Shown in pieces: positions 1-8,529 of a stretch of 64,000 nucleotides of DNA. The stretch comes from Tritonibacter aquimaris. Its GTDB lineage: Bacteria > Pseudomonadota > Alphaproteobacteria > Rhodobacterales > Rhodobacteraceae. Under the pieces are notes generated by a model. The model had not been told where the DNA came from and did no database searches. It saw only the letters and a program-made list of their open reading frames with translations. The translations under genes and the position numbers were made by a program. Numbering within the stretch: the first letter of the stretch is position 1; each line of letters opens with the position of its first letter. The stretch is taken from NCBI RefSeq assembly GCF_009617595.1, contig NZ_WIXK01000007.1, positions 1 through 64,000 of the forward strand, given 5' to 3'.

Positions 1-138
1 GAAACCTTCTTCAAAACCATCAAGTCAGAACTGATCTGGCGGCATTCATGGGAAACACGGCGGAAGGCAGAGGTGGCTGTAGGTATTATACTGCGACCCG
101 CAATAGCCGCCATTCGCTGCATTTCCTTCATGATCTGA
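1..138 (+). pseudogene. IS3-family transposase (OrfB) C-terminal fragment
   Basis: The window opens inside a reading frame beginning ETFFKTIKSELIWRHSW and continuing ETRRKAEVAV, which matches the conserved C-terminal part of IS3-family OrfB (DDE integrase) proteins. After AEVAVG the family normally continues with a YxxxYNPxRRHSxLG motif. Here that motif appears only faintly in another frame (YYTATRNSRHSLH from about base 88), so the copy is frameshifted and degraded. Frame 1 stops at 136-138, seven bases before the first CRISPR repeat. It is probably a relic of an insertion sequence at the edge of the CRISPR locus. The 5' part lies outside the window, so its length and family subgroup cannot be judged. 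Confidence 0.6.
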
Positions 139-144
139 TCAGAG

Positions 145-1163
145 GTTGCGGCTGGACCTCGGATTTTGAACGGCTACAATAACACAAGCGCACTTGCGCG
201 TCCGACTAAGTTGCGGCTGGACCTCGGATTTTGAACGGCTACAATCGGCCTAGGCTTCGAAATGGGAGAACCCATGTTGCGGCTGGACCTCGGATTTTGA
301 ACGGCTACAATGCATGTTAGAAAAATCGTCCCATATTATAGTTGCGGCTGGACCTCGGATTTTGAACGGCTACAATTGCAATGCAGGCTGCAGGCGCGCT
401 GACAGGTTGCGGCTGGACCTCGGATTTTGAACGGCTACAATTTGGACGTCTGCCAAGGCTACAGTTACCTAGTTGCGGCTGGACCTCGGATTTTGAACGG
501 CTACAATAACCCATGTCGCTTGTTCAATTCAGCCACAGTTGCGGCTGGACCTCGGATTTTGAACGGCTACAATGCAATAGACAATGAGATTGTGCAATAT
601 ACTGTTGCGGCTGGACCTCGGATTTTGAACGGCTACAATAGTGGGCTAGTGCTTACTGGGATAATCGTAGGTTGCGGCTGGACCTCGGATTTTGAACGGC
701 TACAATTGCACGAACATCTCCTGCCTAATGGGCTTGTTGCGGCTGGACCTCGGATTTTGAACGGCTACAATATCCCTCGTACACGCGGATCAGGAAGTTA
801 GTTGCGGCTGGACCTCGGATTTTGAACGGCTACAATCGCGTCATGGTCAAAGAAGATGTTGCGGGGTTGCGGCTGGACCTCGGATTTTGAACGGCTACAA
901 TCAATCAACGCCGCACAGCGCTATCCCGTCGTTGCGGCTGGACCTCGGATTTTGAACGGCTACAATGCCCGGCATTACCGATGAGGTGGTGACGCGTTGC
1001 GGCTGGACCTCGGATTTTGAACGGCTACAATACCGGCTACACCCCGCAAGCGTCTGACGTGGTTGCGGCTGGACCTCGGATTTTGAACGGCTACAATATG
1101 GCGCGCCCCATGCGCACCAAGAATCCGGTTGCGGCTGGACCTCGGATTTTGAACGGCTACAAT
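145..1163 (+). CRISPR. Type II-C CRISPR array, 16 repeats, 15 spacers
   Basis: Sixteen identical 36-bp repeats start at 145, 210, 276, 341, 406, 472, 538, 604, 671, 736, 801, 866, 931, 996, 1062 and 1128. The repeat begins GTTGCGGCTGG and ends GAACGGCTACAAT. Spacers are 29-31 nt and all different. The ends GTTG..GC and GCTACAAT match the orientation of the Neisseria II-C repeat, and the tracrRNA anti-repeat near 5926-5965 complements this strand. The crRNAs are therefore read on the plus strand, converging on cas2. No repeat is degenerate, so the trailer end cannot be told from repeat decay. Each repeat ends in TACAAT, a -10-like hexamer (see findings). Apparent small proteins with a repeated GPRILNGYN are translations of this array. 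Confidence 0.98.
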
Positions 1164-1210
1164 AGATCTCGGATCAACTCTCTGAAAAGAGTGGGTTTTG
1201 TTCGAGATCT
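1164..1210. repeat. Inverted repeat at the cas-side boundary of the array
   Basis: Directly after the last repeat, AGATCTCG (1164-1171) is matched by CGAGATCT (1203-1210). Inside lies a second short stem, ACTCT/AGAGT, around a CTGAAA loop. It lies between the array and cas2, so it could end convergent transcripts or mark the array boundary. There is no clean U-tract, so a classical terminator is not assured. Confidence 0.6.
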
Positions 1211-1236
1211 ATTGTCAGTTTTCAACATGAATCACT

Positions 1237-1581
1237 TCAGAACATCACAAGTTGCTGCGGATTTTCCCGGGCCGCATGGCGCCCCTGATCCGAGAAGTGA
1301 ATAATATCACGATATTGCCGGTCAGTGAAGTTGAGGATCTGCACGTCACCTGACGCGGGTAAATGGCGTTCGATCCGGTTGACGCGCGTTGCGAAGGCTT
1401 CTTTGCCATTGACAAAACGAGCATAGACCGAAAACTGACTGCGTTCGAACCCCTCATCCAGCAGGAAGTTGCGAAATGCCGCCGCTTTTTTGCGCTGCAG
1501 TTTCGTGTCGGTGGGCAAATCGAACATCACAAGAATCCACATCAACCGATATCCTGACAGTTGCTTGAAGGTCACGCTCAT
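1237..1581 (-). CDS. cas2: CRISPR-associated endonuclease Cas2
   Basis: 114 aa, starting MSVTFKQLSGYRLMWILVMF. The core VMFDLPTDTKLQRKKA is the Cas2 beta1-alpha1 segment with its conserved Asp, followed by the FERSQFSVYARF strand typical of type II Cas2. Cas2 dimers form the scaffold of the Cas1-Cas2 spacer integrase. I chose the ATG at 1581 because it overlaps the cas1 stop in an ATGA, which signals translational coupling. The frame is open further upstream, but that stretch is antisense to nothing meaningful and runs inside cas1. The gene is the last of the cas9-cas1-cas2 operon, and its 3' end lies 73 bp from the array. Confidence 0.93.
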   Translation of the reverse strand: MSVTFKQLSGYRLMWILVMFDLPTDTKLQRKKAAAFRNFLLDEGFERSQFSVYARFVNGKEAFATRVNRIERHLPASGDVQILNFTDRQYRDIIHFSDQGRHAARENPQQLVMF

Positions 1582-2519
1582 GTACCCAAACCCGTCAGCA
1601 TATCCGACGTCGGCGGGACCGGCAAAGCGAGGGCCAGCTTGCCGCTCTCGAAGCTCTGCCCGAGCGATGTAGCGAGCTTTATCAACGCGACCGACACAGG
1701 TGTCGTGCCGCCCTGCAGCGGCAAATCTGTAGCGATCAGCCTGGCCAAGGCCTGCTTGGCCTGGGGATCGACATCTGAACCGCGAGACGCGACGATCCCG
1801 CACACCGCGCAATCGACCAGGGGGCGGAACGGCTCCAACAAATCATCGGCCAGAGCAAATGCATTGCCCCGGTTGCTGTGAAACAGGCCAATGGTCGGGT
1901 GCAAACCGGCCGCGACCACGGCACGGGCGCAGGCAGCACGTAACACGGTATAGCCATAGTTCAGCAGCGCGTTTTCATCACCTGCGCCGATGTCGCGGCG
2001 GAAATCAGGCCCCATCATGCGCGGCCAGTAGTAACGCGCGGCCTGGGCCTCGATGTTGCTGCCGTCGCCCGAGGTGATCCGGCGCCGCATCATATGCAGG
2101 GGCGCGGCGTCCTGACCAAAGGCGTCGAGCGCGGCGGCCTGCATCTTGACCTTGGCGCTAATGACCTGTTTCCACGCCTGTTTGATCATGGGTGTCTTGG
2201 CGTGCCATTGCGCCCGCATACGGGCACCCTGCAGGTGGTGGCCTTCCAGCGGCATAAGCACTGACTTCGGCGCATGGTTGGCGGCGCACAAAACAACCGG
2301 TGCGCCACGCTCCGCCAGTTCGGTCAGCAGCGAGGTCGACCAGGTGGTCCCATGGGCATGCACCATGACGCCTGCGACCTGATCCAGAGGCGTCCGGCCG
2401 ATTTCGGCGCCCTGTTCCGAGACCTTCAGAAAGCCGCGTTCGCGCGAGAGGTGGCGGCCGTCGGTGGCAATGTCGATGATCTGATCCATGCGGGTTCCCG
2501 TTTTGAAAACGGTGTTCAT
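1578..2519 (-). CDS. cas1: CRISPR-associated integrase Cas1 (type II)
   Basis: 313 aa, the usual type II Cas1 length (about 300). It catalyses integration of prespacers into the array together with Cas2. The metal-binding residues are visible: E157 in SNIEAQAARYYW, H214 in GLFHSNRGN and E229 in LLEPFRP. An alternative start is M11 (MDQIIDIATDGRHLS), which fits the family N-terminus slightly better. The gene follows cas9 after 82 bp and overlaps cas2 by 4 bp. Neither csn2 nor cas4 is present, which fits subtype II-C. Confidence 0.96.
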   Translation of the reverse strand: MNTVFKTGTRMDQIIDIATDGRHLSRERGFLKVSEQGAEIGRTPLDQVAGVMVHAHGTTWSTSLLTELAERGAPVVLCAANHAPKSVLMPLEGHHLQGARMRAQWHAKTPMIKQAWKQVISAKVKMQAAALDAFGQDAAPLHMMRRRITSGDGSNIEAQAARYYWPRMMGPDFRRDIGAGDENALLNYGYTVLRAACARAVVAAGLHPTIGLFHSNRGNAFALADDLLEPFRPLVDCAVCGIVASRGSDVDPQAKQALARLIATDLPLQGGTTPVSVALIKLATSLGQSFESGKLALALPVPPTSDMLTGLGT

Positions 2520-2601
2520 TCAGGGCCGCAGGTGATGAGAATTGGTTAAAATCACCCGATGCCCCACCGACAGGCACCGGGAGTGGCCATTATGACACAA
2601 C

Positions 2602-5600
2602 CTATGCGCGCAAATCCTGCGCCACGCCGGGGTCCCGAACCCGGCCCATTTCATCGACATAGACCCGGCGGCCACCGGACTTGATCAAAGTGGCGGCGCT
2701 CAGGCGGATATAAAGGTCTTCTTTCGATTTACGGTAGCGGTCCGAGGCATTGGCCTCGTTATGGGGGACCAGCTCGATGCCGCCATTGACATTGAATTTT
2801 TCCACTGTCGCGACAACCGGACCAAACTTGCTTTGCTCCAGACGCACCAGATCGCCCTTATGAAACCGGTGCAGGCGTTTAGCGGCCGGGTGCGGTTTGG
2901 ACGTTGTATCGTTGTGTGCGTCAAAGGTCGCCACGACGTGATGGGAGACAGTTCCATCCGGCAGCTTCCAGATTTCGTAGCGCGCATTGCTATCAGGTTT
3001 GTAGCCTTTGTAAGCGCGACCATTCTTATCCTTGATGGAAATCACCTTCAGCGCTTCTTCCATCCGCACCCGGCGGATGCCGAAATAGGGATTGTCGGAG
3101 TGATCTGGCAATTTGCGCGCATCGGCAAATTTAGCCAGCGCCTGTTCAAAGTCCTTGCCTTCTAACCCGCGTGTAACCCGCGCCAGATGTCGTTGCAGGT
3201 CGGCGTCGCGGATATTGGCGCCACGATTCGTGATGGCAATATCGCCGGGTTTCAGTGACATCAAAGGCTTGCGGGTAACCACGGTGCCATCGCTCGTCAG
3301 GCCATAGGCGGTATCGTTGTGCAACTGGCCGCTGCTGCTGTCGCGGCCGGATTTGCGCGCTGCCGGGTCAATCCTCCCGTGGTCGGCCCGGTGGCTGACA
3401 ATGATGCGCTGAAGCTGCGCGGCAATGTCGTCGCGGAACTCGACCCAGGGCGGCGGCACCGCGCGCGCCACGTCTTCGGCACCCTCCAACTCATCGCTGC
3501 CCGCCATTTTGCTGATCCGCTGGATCAGCGCGCGGTCTGTTGCCGCGATCACGGCCGCATCAATCGCATGATGGCGGTGGTCGGTGCGGTTCTTGGCCTT
3601 TACCGTCTTCTTGCCGTTGTCACTCAGCGCGGTGATCCCGTTCAATCCCCAATGGCGCCGCAGCATTTCTGTCAGCCGTCCCGGCACCACCCAGACATGG
3701 CTTTTGCCATCCTGGCCATCATACAGCGCCTCCAGATATGTCCGGGCGATCCGGGCCAAGTATTGCGTATCCTTCAAGGCCCGGGCGGCGAAATCATTCT
3801 CGCCCTCGAACCGCTCCATGGCATCGGGTGCAAAGCGCCAGGCACGGTTTTCGGGCAGGTTCTTCAGATTGGCAGAGATCTTGTCCCATTGCGGGGTGCC
3901 GCCCCAGGCCTCCCACGGGGTCTTGTTGGATTTCTGTCGGTTGAATTCTTTCAAGCACAGGGTGCGGTTGGCAAAGCCATCGTCCAGAGTGCGCGAATAG
4001 GGCAGGATGTGGTCCACGTCGCAAGAGCCGTCAAACAGCATCTGCGCGCTGATCTGCTGGCCGGAATAGGGGCATTTGCGCAACATGGCATCGTCACTCA
4101 GGCTCTCCCACAGGCGCAGCACCATGCGGTTGGCGCCAGTATCGGGGATACCCATTTCGTCGAGTTTCTTGCTGCGCTGCGCGGCGGCGTCGGTGTTTTT
4201 CTTGATGGTCTTGTTGACTTCCTTCTTCTGCTCTTCCGACAGTTTCAAGTCGCGTGCAAGCTCCACCACGATTTCATCGGGTTTGCCGTAGACGGTGATG
4301 ATCCGGTTCACCAGACGGCGCAGTTGGTTCAGTCCGATATGCACCGTGGGGTTGGTGATGCGGCCATAGCGGGTGATGTCGTCATCTTTTTCGTCATAGC
4401 TGCCGGGGATCACATGGCGGTCCAGGATTTCACCGTAATAGGGTAACTGTTCCAGCACCTCACCTGTGCGGCGGTCCGAATGGTGCCAGCCGCAGCGTGC
4501 CACCGCCTCACTATAGGGGATCACCTCCGCTTCCAGCGCGGCCAGAATCCGCTTGGTCGCGGTCAGGCCCAGCCGCCCGTAACCTTCAGGCAGCGGGGCG
4601 TTCGCAGCCGTTTCGGCATGATCGCGGTCCAGCGCATGTTCGCTCACCAGCCAGTCCGACAGCGCATTATGTTCGGCATCGCTTTGCACCGCCCGGATGC
4701 GCTCGATCACTTGCCACTGGGTATCGGCGTCCAGTGTTGACCAGCGCGAACCGAACCGGTCCGGGTGTGAGAGACTGGCGCGCACCGGATCGCAGGCGAT
4801 GGCGTCGCGTATGGCGGTTTCCAGCGTGAAAGATTGTTCTGGGCGCAGCTTGATCGTTTTGCCAAGCGCTTTCAGCTTCATCACCATGCCCGCTAGAGAT
4901 TTGGTGTGCTTTTTATTGTCCAGCGCATGCAAAATCTGGTCGCGCTCCTCGCGGGTCAGTCCGCGTGCGGCCTCGCCCTTGGCCGCGACCCGCAGCGCAT
5001 TGACGGTTTCCACCAGAATGCGGCGCTGGTTCAACGGATGTGCCGCAGGGATGCGCTTCTCGTCCGAGAACAGGCACAGGCCAACCTCAGGTGTCTTCAG
5101 TGGTCGCTGGTGAAAGATGATCAGCGCGATCTCATCCCGCAGCTCATCCGTCAGCACATCAGGGTGATACCCCGCCTGTGCGGCCCACAGCTTGTCGTAT
5201 TCCTCCGACAGATGGCGCCGGTCGGGGTAGAAATCATAGCCCGCCTCTTCCTTTGCGTCTGTGTCGCGCCTTGCGACCGACAGCCGCGCCCGCACCGTCG
5301 GCACCTGTTTCGGATCCGGTGCGGCGGCCCGGCGCAGATGCAGAAACTCGCCATAGGTGCGGGCGTCCTTGGCCATCATCGCCTGATCCAACCGGGCGGT
5401 GGCATCCTTGATCTTGCCGCTTTCATTGTCGCCTCGGTCGGTCTTGCGGTTGGATTTGAACCCGCGCCGTTGGTTCAGATGAAACAGCGCCCGGCCGAAA
5501 TGAGCCAGCGGCAATTCCTGGTCCAGCCCAAGTGCGCGCAGGGCGTAGGGGTCCAATTGCTCCAGCGCTTTGGCCTCCGCCGGATCAACTGGCATCAACC

Positions 5601-5835
5601 CGGTCTCGGCCATCCGCTTCATCAGCGCTGCCTTGCGGCGCAGGAACCGGTCGCGGCGCCTTCGTTGCGCCCGCGCCGCACGCCGGTCTACCGCCAGCGA
5701 GGCTTTGGTTTTCGGATCGCGCCCGTCCGAGAAAATCCGCACCCCGCCATCGATCACACCGCAAATTTCGCCCTCATGGGTGGCATAGAGCCACCAGCCA
5801 ATGGAATTTGTGCCAATATCCAGCCCCAAGCGCAT
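2602..5835 (-). CDS. cas9: Type II-C CRISPR effector nuclease Cas9
   Basis: 1077 aa, RNA-guided dsDNA nuclease. RuvC-I is at the start (MRLGLDIGTNSIGWWLY, D6), followed by an Arg-rich bridge helix at about 50-68. RuvC-II is EIVVELARD with E525. The HNH domain has DVDHILPYS with H609, and N632 lies 23 residues later as in SpCas9. RuvC-III is HHAIDAAVIA with H756 and D759. All nuclease residues are intact. The small size and the lack of csn2/cas4 place it in II-C, and the C-terminal 250 residues should hold the PAM-interacting domain. I chose the ATG at 5835, with GGAG 7 nt upstream. The frame stays open to a TTG at 5967, but those 44 extra codons are the antisense of the tracrRNA and read PRILNK like the repeat. 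Confidence 0.97.
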   Translation of the reverse strand: MRLGLDIGTNSIGWWLYATHEGEICGVIDGGVRIFSDGRDPKTKASLAVDRRAARAQRRRRDRFLRRKAALMKRMAETGLMPVDPAEAKALEQLDPYALRALGLDQELPLAHFGRALFHLNQRRGFKSNRKTDRGDNESGKIKDATARLDQAMMAKDARTYGEFLHLRRAAAPDPKQVPTVRARLSVARRDTDAKEEAGYDFYPDRRHLSEEYDKLWAAQAGYHPDVLTDELRDEIALIIFHQRPLKTPEVGLCLFSDEKRIPAAHPLNQRRILVETVNALRVAAKGEAARGLTREERDQILHALDNKKHTKSLAGMVMKLKALGKTIKLRPEQSFTLETAIRDAIACDPVRASLSHPDRFGSRWSTLDADTQWQVIERIRAVQSDAEHNALSDWLVSEHALDRDHAETAANAPLPEGYGRLGLTATKRILAALEAEVIPYSEAVARCGWHHSDRRTGEVLEQLPYYGEILDRHVIPGSYDEKDDDITRYGRITNPTVHIGLNQLRRLVNRIITVYGKPDEIVVELARDLKLSEEQKKEVNKTIKKNTDAAAQRSKKLDEMGIPDTGANRMVLRLWESLSDDAMLRKCPYSGQQISAQMLFDGSCDVDHILPYSRTLDDGFANRTLCLKEFNRQKSNKTPWEAWGGTPQWDKISANLKNLPENRAWRFAPDAMERFEGENDFAARALKDTQYLARIARTYLEALYDGQDGKSHVWVVPGRLTEMLRRHWGLNGITALSDNGKKTVKAKNRTDHRHHAIDAAVIAATDRALIQRISKMAGSDELEGAEDVARAVPPPWVEFRDDIAAQLQRIIVSHRADHGRIDPAARKSGRDSSSGQLHNDTAYGLTSDGTVVTRKPLMSLKPGDIAITNRGANIRDADLQRHLARVTRGLEGKDFEQALAKFADARKLPDHSDNPYFGIRRVRMEEALKVISIKDKNGRAYKGYKPDSNARYEIWKLPDGTVSHHVVATFDAHNDTTSKPHPAAKRLHRFHKGDLVRLEQSKFGPVVATVEKFNVNGGIELVPHNEANASDRYRKSKEDLYIRLSAATLIKSGGRRVYVDEMGRVRDPGVAQDLRA

Positions 5836-5863
5836 CGCAATCTCCAAAAGAATATTACTCAGG

Positions 5864-5890
5864 ATTGCATCCCGGATTCTCGGATGCAAT
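5864..5890. promoter_or_regulatory. Perfect 9-bp inverted repeat between cas9 and tracrRNA
   Basis: ATTGCATCC (5864-5872) and GGATGCAAT (5882-5890) are perfect complements separated by 9 bp. The element sits 29 bp upstream of the cas9 start codon and about 36 bp before the tracrRNA anti-repeat, where both promoters must lie. It has the shape of a dimeric repressor operator. It could instead form a hairpin in the cas9 leader. Confidence 0.5.
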
Positions 5891-5925
5891 GTCAGATTGC
5901 GGTTGTGCGCTGTTTCGAAATATGC

Positions 5926-6016
5926 ATCGTAGGCTTTGTTCAAAATCCGTGGTCGAGCCGTTAACAAGCATTCGACTGCACCACATCGAAGCGCAGGCTA
6001 CGGCCTGCGCTTTTTT
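5926..6016 (+). ncRNA. tracrRNA
   Basis: Bases 5926-5965 are a clear anti-repeat: GTTCAAAATCCG matches the reverse complement of the repeat exactly, followed by GGTCGAGCCG and a repeat-end match (TTAAC against CAAC). A linker follows, then a terminator hairpin with an 8-bp stem (GCGCAGGC/GCCTGCGC, loop TACG) and six T residues at 6011-6016. The RNA is read away from cas9. A weak promoter, TTGCGG-N18-TATGCA (5897-5926), lies just upstream; if it is used, transcription starts inside the anti-repeat, so the exact 5' end is uncertain. It pairs with the crRNA repeat to load Cas9 and allow processing. Confidence 0.88.
5991..6016 (+). terminator. Rho-independent terminator of the tracrRNA
   Basis: GCGCAGGC at 5991-5998, loop TACG, GCCTGCGC at 6003-6010, then TTTTTT. 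It is the 3' hairpin of the tracrRNA and also the point where the decayed tniq gene begins. Confidence 0.88.
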
Positions 6017-6045
6017 GTTTCTGCCTCGATGCCTCGCAACCTGTC

Positions 6046-7161
6046 GTGTGCTGGATGTCTGCTTTCCATGTGGTGCTCAGGTTTCTTCGCCTCGCAGCAA
6101 GTGGCCTCGGTGTTGTTGAGTTTTCAAAAGACATGGGTTTCTCCTTCAAGCGGGTGTTGAACTTCGAAGAGGTCGCGCTCCAGACGTTGGCTGAGGTTGC
6201 TGGTCTTCGAGCGGAACAGCTGAACGAACTCGTTTCTTGGACTGGGCGGCCTGCAGGTGACATTCGTATGCATTTTCGCGGAGAGCTAGTCCCGTCGCGC
6301 GCCTTGCGAAGTCCCGTGGTGCGGGGGTGCCCGGATTGCCTGAGAGCGGACATCGCAGCGCAGTCTGTCGCGCCTCTGACAGCTATTACATATCGAGGAG
6401 ACTGGCAGCTTAAAGACGCCAAGGTCTGTATCATGCACAACCGGCCACTTGTTCCACTTTGGGAAGAAGATACGCCCTTGAGGCGATGGGACTTTCAGGC
6501 GCGGTTTTTAGATTTACAAGCAACACTTGGCGCGGCGCAAGCAGAGGAAACAGCCTTCAATGTCACAGCCCATGATCTGTGGCTCGACAGACGTTTGCGG
6601 ACGGGGAAAGACGGGACTTGGTTCAAGGGCCACACGGTCTTTGCCGCAGCAAGACTGTGCAAGCATATTGGGCGACAGATCGTGGATCATGGTCTTGTCT
6701 GCATGGGCCTTCCAGTGGAGGAGGACCGGCCCGAACAACGGGGCTATCGGTCGCTGGTGGTGCCCGAGTCTATGGTGGCCGTGATTGATCAAAGGAGGAC
6801 CAATGTCGAGCCTCCGACCGCTGCGGCCTTTGCCCGTAGCATCGGTTTGCGTAAAAAAGGAGCCTTTCTCGCCTTCATCCAAGACGGTCACACGCCCGCA
6901 ACATTGATCGAAAATCCCAAGACGGGGAAAGCGGCCTATCACATGACATAGAAGGACATCGCTGCGTTTCGATCGCTGTTCGCGACAATCACGTTGCTAT
7001 CCGAGGAAACAGGATTACACCGCAACTCATTAAGCCGAGGCTTGAAAATGGCCGGGCTCATGCCGTTCACTCCAAACGCTCGGAGCTATGGGGGAATTTA
7101 CCTGCGCCAGGATGTTGCTCGTGTCGTTTCGGGAATTAGCCCAAAATCAATAAGTTGCTAA
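6046..7161 (+). pseudogene. TniQ-family gene, N-terminally truncated and amber-interrupted
   Basis: The protein read from 6046 resembles TniQ proteins, the target-selection factors of Tn7- and Tn5053-type transposons that are also found as orphans in Rhodobacteraceae. After LRFLRLAASGLGVVEFSKDM comes a TniQ zinc ribbon: CPDC followed by CIMH near 145, then a C-terminal region. An in-frame TAG at 6949-6951 follows AYHMT. The same frame continues for 69 more codons (KDIAAFRSLFATITLLSEE and on to a TAA at 7159-7161), which is the expected winged-helix-like C-terminus. The N-terminal PxxxESxxSWxxR region is not preserved: the frame upstream runs into the tracrRNA terminator. I see no tnsA, tnsB or tnsC, so this is a relic, not part of an active CRISPR-associated transposon. 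Confidence 0.68.
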
Positions 7162-7268
7162 GAGTGAGGCGCTTTGTTCTGGCGACCTGAGAGAAACCTC
7201 TTGACAGCCAGTTGGCACGCTTATGCCCAAAACTGGCACTGATATGCTATAATGACAAATTTATGAAA

Positions 7269-7345
7269 TGGCGACCCCTGAAGGACTCGAACCCTCAGCC
7301 TGCTGATTAGAAGTCAGCTGCTCTATCCAGTTGAGCTAAGGGGCC
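7269..7345 (-). tRNA. tRNA-Arg (anticodon UCU)
   Basis: On the minus strand the sequence begins GGCCCCTTAGCTCAACTGG and ends with GGTTCGAGTCC, AGGGGTCG and CCA. The anticodon arm GCTGA-CTTCTAA-TCAGC carries TCT, which reads AGA. The acceptor stem pairs fully with one G-U. The CCA is encoded. It borders the CRISPR/tniQ segment and is a possible integration site for mobile DNA. Confidence 0.95.
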
Positions 7346-7433
7346 TGACCATTCGTGTGATCTAGCAGATGGAACAAGCGAGGAAAAGAGACCTTCTTGG
7401 TGATCTTGGGATGAAATCGTGCCAGGTATCAAA

Positions 7434-8012
7434 TTAGAGAACTGTGACGATCGTGCCCACAGGAACCCGATCGTAGAGATCGGCAACATGTTCATTGGTC
7501 AGGCGGATGCAGCCGTTTGAGACAGCGCTGCCAATGGTCTCTGGGCGGTTGGTGCCATGGATACGGAAATAGGTGTCGACGCCGTTCTGGTAGAGATAAA
7601 GCGCGCGCGCCCCCAGTGGGTTTTGGGGGCCACCAGGTTGGATATAATCGTTGTCGACAAATTTCGCATAGGCGCGCGGGTCGCGGTTGATCATATCAGG
7701 GGTTGGACGCCAGCTTGGCCATTCCCGTTTGCGGGCGATTTCGGCACTGCCGGTAAATTCTAAGCCCGCGCGCCCAACGCCAACGCCATAGCGCACAGCG
7801 CGGCGCGGTTCTGTCACGTAATACAAATAAAAGGAGCGTGGCAGCACCAGAATTTGCCCCGGTTCAAACTGCTTTTTGATTTTTACAACCTGGGGGATGG
7901 GGTCAAAACCAGTTTCTGTTTTTGCTTCAACAAAAGAAGGAAGCATAGGCACAGAAACGGCGGCGGCAGTAGACGAAATAAAGCGACGGCGGGACAGCAT
8001 GGCGATACTCAC
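7434..8012 (-). CDS. L,D-transpeptidase (YkuD family), Tat-exported
   Basis: 192 aa. The catalytic motif of the YkuD fold is complete: H152-G followed by SNGCIRL with the nucleophile C168. Such enzymes form 3-3 cross-links in peptidoglycan or attach proteins to it. The N-terminus SRRRFISSTAAAVSVP is a twin-arginine signal (RR at 8-9), so it acts in the periplasm. The PGGPQNPLGARALYL segment before the active site is also typical. It stands alone on the minus strand, 88 bp upstream of the tRNA-Arg. Confidence 0.9.
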   Translation of the reverse strand: MSIAMLSRRRFISSTAAAVSVPMLPSFVEAKTETGFDPIPQVVKIKKQFEPGQILVLPRSFYLYYVTEPRRAVRYGVGVGRAGLEFTGSAEIARKREWPSWRPTPDMINRDPRAYAKFVDNDYIQPGGPQNPLGARALYLYQNGVDTYFRIHGTNRPETIGSAVSNGCIRLTNEHVADLYDRVPVGTIVTVL

Positions 8013-8122
8013 TCAAAGTGACATTTGCCCAACTATGGTCCAACAGCTCTAATTATACGTCAACGCTTGTTTTAAAGGATCGTGAAAATATCGCAGATCT
8101 GCTGCTTTGAACGTGCGGTGTA

Positions 8123-8365
8123 TTAAGCGACCTCGCGACGTTCCTGCGCCATGTAGCCTGTGCGGCGCTCAGAGCGTGGCATGTGACCAGAGTCATCATC
8201 GTCGTGACGCGCGTACATGGCCGCAATGGACAGCAGCATAGTGGCAGCCCCGGCGAAGGAGTAGGTCAGCAGCCCCAGCCACAGCGGTATGCCCAGGAAA
8301 AACACACCAAATGATGCCGCAATAGCGCCGACTACCATCCCGCAAACCAGTCCAATAAATGCCAT
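8123..8365 (-). CDS. Small membrane protein of unknown function
   Basis: 80 aa from the ATG at 8365, which has AGAGG 8 nt upstream. Two hydrophobic helices lie at about 3-25 and 29-52, followed by a charged cytoplasmic-looking tail rich in Asp and Arg (RHDDDDSGHMPRSERR). I recognise no family. Its neighbour at 8530 has the same two-helix plan and similar phrases (FLAAPLW against FLGIPLW), so the two may be distant paralogues. Confidence 0.6.
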   Translation of the reverse strand: MAFIGLVCGMVVGAIAASFGVFFLGIPLWLGLLTYSFAGAATMLLSIAAMYARHDDDDSGHMPRSERRTGYMAQERREVA

Positions 8366-8529
8366 GTTTAAACCTCTACGCGCCAATGGGTGTGTGGTGA
8401 ACCCGGATTTATTAAAGACAGGTTGAGAACTTTATCAACGAAAAGCTAACTACAACTCTGTTAAAACTCTATTCATACTTAGGTATATTTCCTCGGCGCA
8501 TTTTGCGCGCGCTGTACCGCTCTGGTGAT

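Noticed and set aside
427-1304. Small repetitive proteins with a recurring GPRILNGYN
   Set aside because: They are translations of the CRISPR repeats, not genes.
5836-5967. 44-residue N-terminal extension of Cas9
   Set aside because: It is the antisense of the tracrRNA anti-repeat, begins at TTG without a ribosome site, and the RuvC-I motif starts at the ATG at 5835.
1-7161. CRISPR-associated transposon because tniQ lies near cas genes
   Set aside because: The cas genes are a nuclease-active type II-C set with cas1 and cas2. There is no tnsA, tnsB or tnsC, and tniQ is broken.
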